64,000 nucleotides of DNA from Chrysaora quinquecirrha (Eukaryota; Cnidaria; Scyphozoa; Semaeostomeae; Pelagiidae). Positions 43,200 through 60,347 of the stretch are shown here, one piece after another. The DNA is taken from contig JACTAT010000029.1 of assembly GCA_014526335.1 (NCBI GenBank), positions 4,110,105-4,174,104 on the forward strand. Reading direction: 5' to 3'. Within the stretch, counting starts at the first letter, position 1. The number at the start of each line of letters is the position of its first letter. The position numbers and the translations under genes were made by a program. The notes below the pieces were generated by a model, which was given only the letters and a program-made list of their open reading frames with translations, had not been told where the DNA came from and did not search any database.

Positions 43200-46100
43200 A
43201 TGTATTACGCCGTAAGAAAAGGAAGAAATACAGGAATTTACAAAAGCTGGTATGGCTTTGTTTTTCCTTTACTTTGACTTTGGCACGCAAGGGTTTTGCT
43301 TTCACCAGATAAAGATATTGGCCCATGGGCGGGCGTACCGCGTATCCCTCCCAGTCCCCCCGCCCTGCCCTGCCTACCTACACCTGTCGTGTGCAGAGTG
43401 TTGCCACACGTAGGGATTTCCACCTACTTTAGGGATTTTTATGAATTTGTAGGTTGTAGGGAAAACCTACGGGATAAATGAAGAAAAGTAGGTAGATTTC
43501 TGGAAATTGTAGGGATTTTTTATTTGTTTGCCGCCAAACAATCGAATTGTTTTTGCGACTTTGGTCATCAATTAGCTTTTATTGATTTCCTCTGGGGTAT
43601 TTTCCGAAAAGAGCATAAAAGACCATAGAAACTTACACCTTGTAGAGAACTGTTAAAATCTTTGTTCTACGTCGATTCCCACTGTGCATGTTACTCCCCA
43701 TTTGGGAGGAGCTATTTCTATAGATGTTTTTAAGTTAAGGACTTAAAAGCATGTATGTTGTGTTCACAATCCAATCTCAATTTTTTTCAGTACTATCAGA
43801 ACGCAAGTACGCACAAGAAGAAATTTACTTTTAAAATTAAGCGTCAACGCAGGGGTAGAAATTATTGAAGGCTTAGGGACTAGCACCCCCTCCCCAACGT
43901 TTTTTCAGTTTGGTGGAAAATTTTGCGATTTTCTCTAAAAAACGGGACCAAATAACCCATTTTAAGGATTCTTTTGAATATTACTCATCTTTACCCAACC
44001 AGTAGGAATGCTGAATGTCTTCCACCACGTGAACGTAGGTAGAAACGTAGGTATATTGTCAAAATTGTAGGGAATTGTGGGTAGAATCAAAGCTAACATG
44101 CGTAGGTAGAAGTAGGTAGAAGTCGCCTGCGCAGTAGGGAGAAACGGTAGATGGAGCGTGGCAAGATTCAAGAAATTCAGATCTCGCCAAGAGGCACTAG
44201 ATTTCATGGGGGTATGTTCAAACAGTAAACCTACCTAACCTATTTCCGTGAAGAAACCTCAAAACAATCTGAAGTACCAAATTGGTTCTATATCAAGGTT
44301 GCAATAAAAAATATATGGTGTCCTATTGCCATACAAGGAAAACTATATATCTAAAGAAAACCCGTTACGTTATTAAGAGCCCAACTGTGTCATAATTTCA
44401 TTATTTAGGTAGAAACGGTATTTGTCTCAGGAATTTTTGTATAATTTATGTATTCGGGTGTGATTTTGCCTTAAATTTGTGTAAGGTCAGGTCATATCTC
44501 TATGGGTTTTAGGTATGCTTTTTAGCTAAATTGGCATAAAGTCAGGTATACTTTATAGCAAAATCAATTTAAAACTCACCTAATAGCTTGACCAGGATTT
44601 GGCTAGGGTTATACTGCTTGACCTCAAAGTACAAAAGTCTGCATAGTGTGGCATGTGCATGCACAAGATAAACAATATAACAATAGGAAAGAACAATGGT
44701 AAAAAGGCTTCTGCACGCACAAGATCTCATTTAGAACTGTCATATTCCGCAGACTGGAACCCTAGCCAAAGCTTGGTCAAATTCCCCCCCCCCCCCTATG
44801 AGATTTTGATCCATATAAAAATTTGTTCAGACCATCCTTGCTTTTACATTGTACCATTGTACATTGTACCGTTAACATTTTTCCTTTTGTGTCAATTAGT
44901 AACTATGTAATAAGGATCCATTATTTTTCAAAGGCAGAGGACCCTCCTCGTTCATACCAAAGTTACAACCGTAAGAGCTGGAAATCAAATTCATCAGCAT
45001 CTCGCTATAGTCCTTACACATCTGCAACTTATGATCAACCAAGTTGGAGCCAGTCTAGTTCAAGTGGGTCATCCAATAGAGAAGTTGTTTATACTGATGG
45101 TGGATGTTTCAACAATGGCTACAAAGGGGCTAGAGCAGGGGTTGGTGTCTTTTGGGGCACTAATGATTCAAGGTAAGTTGACAGTCCTTTTACAAAGAAG
45201 CTGAAATTTTAACCTAACAGAAATATGAAGTTGCTCCTATGTTTGGCATTTAGTAAAAGGTTCTTGCTTTCTAATTAAGAAGGGGGGCTGTGGAACTTCA
45301 CGGGCCTTGGGTTTGGCCAATTTCCATCTCGTGTTTTCGGGTTTTCCGAAAATACATGTGGGTTTTTCGGTCAAGAATATTTGACATGCAACAGGTTTTG
45401 CCATTTTTCTGCCTCTGGTTTTGGGTATTATATTTAAAATATGTGGGGTTTCAGGTTTGAAACATCACACAGCATATCAGTATGTATGATTCTTAAACAA
45501 TAGTTGAAACTAAGGTCGTTATTTCATCCAGGTATTCGGGTTTGTCCTAATTTTCTTCCAGGTTTTTTGGTTTTGGCCCCCCAAGCCTAGCCTCCCTCTT
45601 TAAGTATATATGTATAAACTATTGATTCAAATCTTACTTTCAGAAATGTATCAGAAAGTTTGCCTGGAAAACAAACTAATCAAAGAGCAGAGTTGAATGT
45701 AAGTTTATTTGGATTTTTTATACACCAAATCGGCCAACATTATTTGTACCTGTTTGAGGTCACATGGCCATACTCTGAGGAGCTCTTTCTTTCAATTGAA
45801 TCCTAAATTTTGTGCCATGAAAGTGTGGTTCGAGCTCTGTATTTGACAAAAAGCAATGGTTCCTCAAGGGTATGACCATGTGACCTGAAATTGGTGTAAA
45901 TAACGTTAGCCGTTTTGGTCTACCAACTGATAAATTTAATACCTGATTAATTATCCAATTAATTAATTTTGATTGCTGGATGTATTTGACCATCTTATAA
46001 GTGTCAGTCTTTGACCTTCCTTTCGTTATATCTAATGGTCATTACCTGTTATCCTAAAAGGCAGCAATAACAGCACTACAAACAGCTGCAAATAGTGGCA

Positions 46101-48079
46101 TGAGGGAAGTTGAGTTACGTACGGACAGCATGTACACCATTAACTGTGAGTATGAAGCAAATCTCTAGAATACTATTGATGAAGTTAAAAACGGTATGCT
46201 ACTGTACTTGCCAAAAAGATTAAATTGAATGAAAAATGCAACAATCGTTGATGTTTGTGTTGGTATCACAGTTGAAGATTAGGAAGAATACTCATAATTG
46301 GTTTGCATAAGAATAAGTATCACAATGTAAATATCTTTGAACTTTTAAAAGGCGGTTTCTGACATCGTATTAGACATGATAATCGCTGCTTATAGCCTTT
46401 TGATATTTCATTCAACAACATTTCCATCAGGCAATCAGAAACTTCGTTTATCTCTTATTTATTGCGTAGGTCGGATTGAAAGGTGTGAAACCTGTATATC
46501 AATGGAAGCAAAGGACTGCCTTGTTTTTAAGCACCCACACTTAAAGTCTTGGAAGTGTGAACTTGCAATAGCAAGTGCTCAAATTACTCTGCCTAATTGA
46601 CTCTAGGTGCTACTTCTTGGATCAAGACATGGAAAAAGAATGGATGGGTATCTGCAGCAAAAACTCCAGTAAAAAACGTAGATGACATTAAAAAACTGGA
46701 TGAGCTGTGTAACAAGGTCGATGTAAAATGGGTAAGACAGAAAATTCATTGATGTATCCACTATGATTCTTGCAGACATTGAAAACATTTTATGTTCGGC
46801 ATCTCTCTGAAAACGACAGAGGCTTCAAAGCTTTCTTCAGGAGCTTGAAGATTTTGCAATTTTGCAGAGGATCTGGCTTCAGATCCTAGGTACCATTTTG
46901 GAAAGTTTGATTCTTACTTCTTTTGGTTTTCAGTCTTCCTTGTTTGTGATTTTCAGAGTTGAGAAGTTTTTGAAAACCCAAACAATACAACCTTGAAGGC
47001 CTTAAAGCTAGTTTTGCAGATATGGCTTTTCATTTTTACTGCTAATTCTTATGATTGAATCGATAGATTGAAATCTAGTGAGTTATAGTTTATGCCAAAT
47101 TGCAAAATGTAATTTGCATGCAGACCTCATCAATATGACTAGCGGTAATCATCAAATTGGTACTACAGCCGCCACGCTTTAGATAATTTATCATACCAAT
47201 CAGAATGACATAAGTAACACGCCGTGAGTTAGCCGTGATACCATAGTCAAAAGAGAAACGTTTTGTGCCCATGGGTATACTCTCCGGTGTGTCTACAAAG
47301 CGAAAACAGGCTTTGAAGTATATGTTTCGAAGATTCTTCCTCTTATGTTTAACTCATATACTACGCAGGTAGATCTTAAAAAGCAAGTAGACTCAGGGCC
47401 AGTCCTCAGGGTTGATTTGGCGGGGGTTACTTTGCTTTTGTTAACCTTATGGTTCAACTAGTATTGTCAAATACCATTGCAAATAACATCTAACGTTTAC
47501 TCTTAAGCAAAGAAGAGCCGAAATTGACTTTTTCGCTGGTCATAGTCACTTATTGACGGCCGAAATAATAAGATATTTTAAAGAAAAGTGTAAACATGTT
47601 TTTCTTTAATCTAGTATTAGAGTTAAAGAGTACACAAAAATCGAACGGGAGGAGAGCCTGCGATTTCATAGAGCTCTATAGCTCGGTGGAAACGTCGTTG
47701 GCTCTCTCCATCTATCATGGTATACCACTTGTGGAAAAATCTGTCCTCGTGTTCGCAATTCATGACAAATAAATATAGATATGTATGGTGCTGAAGAAGG
47801 CTCAACATAGCCGAAAAGCAAAAATCAAACGGCAAAAGTGCCTTGGGCTGTATGGCTTGAAGAGTTACTCGGCGATTTCATAGAGCCCTATAGCTCAGTG
47901 GAAACATCGTTGGCTCTCAGGTCATGTAGTTCAGGTTCGAATCCCATCTATTGTGGTATGCCACTGGTGGAAAAATCTAATGTTTCTCTTTATCGTAGAC
48001 TCATGTGCGTGGACATCAAGGTGAATTTGGGAATGAACAAGCAGATCGCTTATCAAGACAAGGCGCTGAAAAGCACTGA
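43200..48079 (+). CDS. RNASEH1: Ribonuclease H1, about seven exons
   Basis: RNase H1 cuts the RNA strand of RNA-DNA hybrids in nucleus and mitochondria. Exons are 43200-43249 (ATG; MYYAVRKGRNTGIYKSW of the hybrid-binding domain), an exon ending at 44211 (ARFKKFRSRQEALDFM; left edge uncertain), 44934-45172, 45644-45698, 46061-46145, 46607-46731 and 47999-48079. The catalytic DEDD set is present: YTDGGC, NQRAEL, RTDSM and GNEQAD, with the GHQG histidine. The linker is Ser/Tyr-rich. ATG 43200 is the first in-frame ATG, although the frame is open upstream for 122 codons, so no mitochondrial leader is visible. The phase of exon 1 (two bases over) does not fit any acceptor I can see for exon 2, where a GTAGG-rich tract adjoins. 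Confidence 0.93.
43400..44150. repeat. GTAGG-rich tract in RNASEH1 intron 1
   Basis: Words 'gtaggtaga', 'gtagggat' and 'cctac' recur at about 43410-43520 and again at 44035-44145, directly abutting the second hybrid-binding-domain exon. They supply many potential TAG|G acceptors. Confidence 0.6.
45278..45602 (-). mobile_element. CCCGAAAACCCG element, second copy
   Basis: It has reiterated 'cgggttttccg' and 'gggttttt' words, begins 'agaaggggggct' and ends 'agcctccctcttt', in the opposite orientation to the copy at 24041-24352 and more diverged. Lies in RNASEH1 intron 3. Confidence 0.6.
47640..47770 (+). mobile_element. SINE family A copy, internally deleted
   Basis: 'agagctctatagctcggtgg', 'cgtcgttggctctc', then directly 'ccatctatcatggtatacca' without the B box. 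First of a tandem pair in the last RNASEH1 intron. Confidence 0.8.
47780..47985 (+). mobile_element. SINE family A copy, full length
   Basis: 'tatggtgctgaagaaggctc', 'tatagctcagtggaaacatc', B box 'caggttcgaatccc' and 'gtatgccactggtggaaaaa'. Its 3' end is about 13 bases from the acceptor of the last RNASEH1 exon. Confidence 0.88.
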
Positions 48080-49476
48080 TCCCCTTTGATAGGTGGCTGC
48101 AATTAAGACTTTGCATTATATTGCTATTGTAAATAGAATTAAGATGAATTTATATTTGGGTTCCTTTATTGCTACTGAAGAAGACTGCTGTAGTTTTGGC
48201 CAATGTTTTGTTATGTTAAATTTTGTATATTTTGTACTGTTATATGAATTAACATTAATGTGTTTGAAGAAATTAGATATTGTAGTTAAATATGTTATTT
48301 GAGTTTTGTTGCAATAATAATATTCGTTTTGTTGAATTGAAATCCGAAAGGTAAAACAGACATACACTGTCTTCTTGTCTTCTTTCATTCTCCACGGGCA
48401 TTGGACAGAGCATAAGTATATTTGTAGAAACAATTTCGTTTTTCAAAATCATGCGTGTTTAAAAATATACAGCATAAATCATACGGTAGCTACTTCCTCG
48501 ATTTAGCGCCCGTAGCGCGTATTTAATAGTCTGTTTCAAACAGCTTGCACATGTGGAGTGTCTGGGAAACCAAAAGGGGGCCCTTATTCGAGGGAGGGCG
48601 CTTGAATTCCTCGGTGGTCCGGTCAACTTCACACCCTTTCGATCCGACCTTTGCAATAAATAGGAAAGAAACCACATTTCTCATTGCCCGATGATGGGAG
48701 ATGGATCTCTCCCGAAACGTTGCCCAACTAAATATCAAAGGCTTGTCATGATAAGTGGTGACTATCATGTCTAATACTGCGCTTGAATTTGTTCGACTTG
48801 CACCAGTTACATGCACCAACACCAGCTTCAGCCCCATTCGCAACATACCAAATGTTGGTTGCGAAGGAGCTTGTGTGAGATGCACAAGGCCTGGGCTCGA
48901 AGTCATTGTCCTTTCGATGTTGATGGAAGGAAAAGACACGTCTGTTTTACAACTGGTTTGAAACTTTCGTCGTTTTATACAAATACAGGTACTGTAGATA
49001 GATTTTACCCATGAAAGTCTGTTTAATATCAATCAATGTAAGAAGTACATTTTGTTTTCTTTAATCTAGGATTTGATCTGGGGGTAGATCTTTTATATAG
49101 TGAGATTTTACATGTTGAAAGCAGTGGGCCTAACTTTTCAGTGTTGGGCTAAATGATTTGTTGCCATGTGATGTGGATGTGTGTACCCCGTGGGCCGATG
49201 TCGCTGTCGACCAATCAGTAACTAGAAGAGAAACTTTGGTTTACTGCATCTTTCTCAATCTTCGTTTGCGTTTGCCCCAGTTAGCAGTTAAAGTATAAAA
49301 GTGTTATCTTTCCACCACAAAGATCTATCAACTTTTTTATGTAAATAAAAATAGGATAGGAAGCATACAGTATACTTGACTAACAACAGGAACAACAACT
49401 TTTCAGCCCACAGAGCACTGAAAAACAGTGTAAATTAATATCACTTTAATTAAACTTACTCTAATTCTTTTGCAGA
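48080..49476. other. Spacer between RNASEH1 and OST4
   Basis: It contains a repeat of family F (about 48540-48770) with 'gggcgcttgaattcctcggt' and 'tctcccgaaacgttgccc'. Any 5' exon of OST4 lies here, because the OST4 ATG is preceded by an acceptor 'ttttgcag'. Confidence 0.5.
48640..48770 (+). repeat. Dispersed repeat family F, copy 1
   Basis: Shares 'ttcacaccctttcgatccga', 'gatctctcccgaaac' and 'ggcttgtcatgataagtggt' with 59490-59640 (+) and 60685-60785 (-). Confidence 0.7.
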
Positions 49477-49593
49477 ATGATTACAGACAATCAGCTAGCT
49501 GTTTTTGCCAACTTTCTTGGTGTTGGACTGTTTCTTCTTGTTGTTTTGTATCATTATGTATCTGTAACTGGACCAAAGAGGAAAGAAGAATAA
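49477..49593 (+). CDS. OST4: Oligosaccharyltransferase small subunit OST4 (38 residues)
   Basis: OST4 is a one-pass membrane mini-protein of the oligosaccharyltransferase complex in the endoplasmic reticulum, needed for stable assembly of the STT3-containing enzyme that N-glycosylates nascent proteins. The whole protein fits one exon: [17 protein letters not shown], a membrane segment [11 protein letters not shown], and the tail [10 protein letters not shown]. It matches the family in length (animal OST4 is about 37 residues) and in the MITD...[18 protein letters not shown] pattern. The ATG follows two bases after an acceptor (ctttt gcag at 49475), so a 5' untranslated exon exists upstream. 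AATAAA overlaps the stop, with further ones at 49717 and 50240. Confidence 0.94.
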   Translation: MITDNQLAVFANFLGVGLFLLVVLYHYVSVTGPKRKEE

Positions 49594-49714
49594 ATAGAGG
49601 TGACAGGTATATCTACATTTGCATAGCTTGGCTAAAAGACCTTTACCCTTAGGCTCTTTTTGTCTTTGAATGGTGGCCACTTTGCAGGGTGTGGTGCATG
49701 CACACACAAGATGA

Positions 49715-49850
49715 ACAATAAAACAGATGGTGTATTTAATTTAGCACCAGTTTGGAGTTGCTGGAATCACAGTAGAAGGTCAACTAATCAACACCTAAAC
49801 CCTGGCTGTGACACTAAACTGTTGCTGGAGCTTGAACCTCTACCTCGCTG
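49715..49850 (-). mobile_element. SINE family B copy
   Basis: The reverse complement has 'gaggttcaagctcc' (B box), 'acagccagggtttaggtgtt' and 'gattagttgacc', the order of family B. Confidence 0.6.
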
Positions 49851-50900
49851 AGCTTTTGAGCAATCCTCACAGTTATGCTTTAAGACATGAATGGTTTGGC
49901 AAATATCTGGAAGATTTAATTTCAGATTGAAAGTTCTCCATTTTGATTGTTCAGTTGGCAGTTAATAATGTGATGGGTTTTTAAATAGTCATGGAATAAA
50001 AGTGCATGTCATGTGTTACAAGGCATCCCCTTTGCAAGTCACAAACCTGATTTACCTCTTTAGAGAGAGTTTTTTGTTAAGTTCCTTTCATTTGATGGAA
50101 TCCATTTGGTACTGTATTATTCATTATTCTATGGTAGTATTTCTTCTTAAACGATTAATCAATTGCTTTTTATTTTAGGGAATTCCAATGCTGAAATCTG
50201 TATCACATGCATTTGCTCAAAGAATGAATTTTCAAAGACAATAAAAGTATTAAAATGTAGACATTTTAAAAAGGGTTTTGCAACATACAGACCATATAGA
50301 TGATTTATAAGTATGCTTATTTTTGTCTTTGCCTCCTTGATCTTTGTAGCAACTGTTGAAAAGTATTTTTAATGTATGCTTTTCATTTTGATGCCAGTAA
50401 TTAATCAGAAGTGTTTTCAATGTGACAAGGATCAAAGATGGGCAATTTGATTGGCTAAAATTATAAGTGAGAAATTGACAGATATTCAGTCTGAAAATAA
50501 TACCAAGCGCTTTATTTCAGTCCATCAGCTTTCATGTGAAATGTCAGGTTCAACCGAAAAATTCGGCGCTAAGGCTCAAAACAAATAATTTTCGTGATAC
50601 TGTACCTGCTGTGCCACTGAAAATTTGTCTGTATCTCCCGCTTTTTCAGTCTTCTTGTACGCGCAAACAGGAAGTTGCTGTTGTGCATTGTTGTTGCTGT
50701 TAGAGAGATGTGCCACGAACACAAAAGTGAATGCTGAATGCAAGTAGGAGAGTTGTCTTATCCTCCGTCTAAATATTCATAGTCGGTGACCGGTGAGTAT
50801 GCTCCTTTCACTTAAAGAAATCGCTTTACGCTATAGCCAGAAAGAAACGCCTTGCCCTTCGGTTCCCTGTTTTTAAAACCTAAATTTTAATTTTAGGCCC

Positions 50901-51213
50901 TTCTATCCTGGCTCTCTTTTTTCGACGGCTTGCCTTTTGCCCTTTGGCAGTTGTGCTATAATCTTATTGTCTTTATTCATAATCTCAAGCTGAGTTTAGA
51001 ATCTTCGAGAGTAAGGATTAATGTACCTACGGTATTTATAGGTATGGCAAGCGAACCTCAGATTATCCCTCAAAAATAATTTGGATTGTCAGAGTTTCTT
51101 AAATTAAATTTTCTATTGTTTTCTATTGTTTTCGGAAATAAAAGAACAAAAGTGTCTATAGTAATTTGCTAGAAATCTTACTAGTGGGTTTCTTATAATG
51201 CGTTTCTTATAAT
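50901..51213 (+). repeat. Direct repeat H, copy 1
   Basis: About 300 bases from 'tcgacggcttgccttttgcc' to 'gggtttcttataatgcg', more than 90 percent alike by eye to 52451-52750. Confidence 0.9.
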
Positions 51214-51297
51214 GCAATACAACTGTTATTATCAACCTCACTATTATCAAAGAAAACAGTTTTCCACTAATCTAATATCGTTACTTAATTTCCAAAG

Positions 51298-51807
51298 GTT
51301 AGAAAAAAGACGTTGGACATTGCGGCTGTTCGCGATCCAAGCGAAGCTCCAAGTGCTGGAAAGAAAGATCACCGCCAAGAAGTTTTGCTTATTCAGGCAT
51401 TGTTCCGAGAGAGAAAATATCTCACACAGGAAAACAGATCAGGGCCCCATTCGGACATAACAGGTGAAGTGGCTTTGAACAGTAGACTAGAAGACTTTAT
51501 TCAAAACGCGAAATTAAATTTCGACTCTTACGCCAAGTCAGCAATCATGGGAACAGCATACAAACATGATGCAATATATACCACGGAGGAGGAATGCGAT
51601 TTCCACAGTAAAATAGAGAACCAGACAATACCCGAAATTAAGAAAAGGTATTTTGGTATGCTTAACTGCATTGATCTGCCACATCGTAACTTTCTTCTGG
51701 ATATATACAAAAAGGACGTAAATAATAAAACAAAATCAAGTCATATTGAATTCTTTTATCGTGTAAAAGAAGAGTATGAACTTTGCACGGCTCTTGAAGC
51801 AATATAA
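51298..51807 (+). CDS. Unrecognised coding exon, about 169 codons
   Basis: The frame is open from 51289 and ends in TAA at 51807. A likely acceptor is 'aatttccaaag' at 51296-51297, giving VRKKTLDIAAVRDPSEAPSA at the start. The product is hydrophilic with mixed charge, predicted mostly helical, with NQTIPEIKKRYFGMLNCIDL in the second half and KEEYELCTALEAI at the end. The first in-frame ATG is at about 51547, so either translation starts inside the exon or a coding exon lies upstream; the candidate first exon ending at 50792 gives no open frame. No family recognised. It sits between two direct repeats with a PHD-finger ORF on the other strand, so it could be part of a mobile unit. Confidence 0.45.
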   Translation, partial: VRKKTLDIAAVRDPSEAPSAGKKDHRQEVLLIQALFRERKYLTQENRSGPHSDITGEVALNSRLEDFIQNAKLNFDSYAKSAIMGTAYKHDAIYTTEEECDFHSKIENQTIPEIKKRYFGMLNCIDLPHRNFLLDIYKKDVNNKTKSSHIEFFYRVKEEYELCTALEAI

Positions 51808-51957
51808 AAGAGAAGCCTGTTTGCTTTGCAACTTCAACTATATATAATAATGATGTCTGTGTATATAACATAAAAATGAACTAAAGGTTAATTAAAAACT
51901 TACAGTTAGTTAGTAATAACAAGTACGTTTCCATTTTTAAGTTGATTTAAGTTTTTT

Positions 51958-52320
51958 TTAATGCTTTGGGCACAAAAACGGAATGTCTTTCAGCTCTCTG
52001 TCCCCAACAACAATGTTTGCACATCGAGCATGTATCCAAAAATCGCAGCCATTGTCACAACCTAACCACTCGTTTTCGTTTCCATGTTTTTTTGTCAATG
52101 TCAAGTCTTTTTTTGACTTGTAAACAACAGAGCACCCCTCACATTTATTTTTGCATGGCGGGACCCCCTTGCTTTTTTTTGGCTGGGTGGTCTTTCCTGG
52201 CAGAAAACCAATTCTTCGTGCAGCAGTATCTCTAGCAGGCCTTGTTGGTGTTACCAGCGTGTGCTGAAAACTGCTGTCTGTTACAGAGCATTCATTCTTC
52301 CATTGACGAGTTGTGCCCAT
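51958..52320 (-). CDS. PHD-type zinc-finger protein fragment, possibly transposon-derived
   Basis: 120 codons from an ATG at 52320. The N-terminal half is basic and Ser/Thr/Pro-rich. The C-terminal half has CEGC, then WLGCDNGCDFWIHARC and FLCPKH, the spacing of a PHD finger (C-x2-C ... C-x3-C-x4-H-x2-C ... C-x2-H). The last ligand is His instead of Cys. The protein ends right after the finger. Many cnidarian DDE/pogo-type transposase-derived proteins end with a PHD finger like this, so this may be the 3' remnant of such a gene; no transposase domain is visible here. It is convergent with the ORF ending at 51807. Confidence 0.55.
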   Translation of the reverse strand: MGTTRQWKNECSVTDSSFQHTLVTPTRPARDTAARRIGFLPGKTTQPKKSKGVPPCKNKCEGCSVVYKSKKDLTLTKKHGNENEWLGCDNGCDFWIHARCANIVVGDRELKDIPFLCPKH

Positions 52321-52332
52321 AATCTGGATCAC

Positions 52333-60347
<8,015 letters not shown>

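Larger units (their letters stand above)
49594..51297. other. Spacer and probable 5' untranslated exon/intron of the next gene
   Basis: OST4 3' flank to about 50250. A promoter-like stretch with 'acaggaagt' (ETS-like) lies near 50670, and a strong donor 'gaccg|gtgagt' at 50792-50793 suggests a noncoding first exon of the gene at 51298. The direct repeat H copy 1 occupies about 50901-51213. Confidence 0.4.

Noticed and set aside
47870..47950. tRNA gene suggested by A and B boxes
   Set aside because: It is the head of SINE family A, repeated in tandem with the same 3' body.
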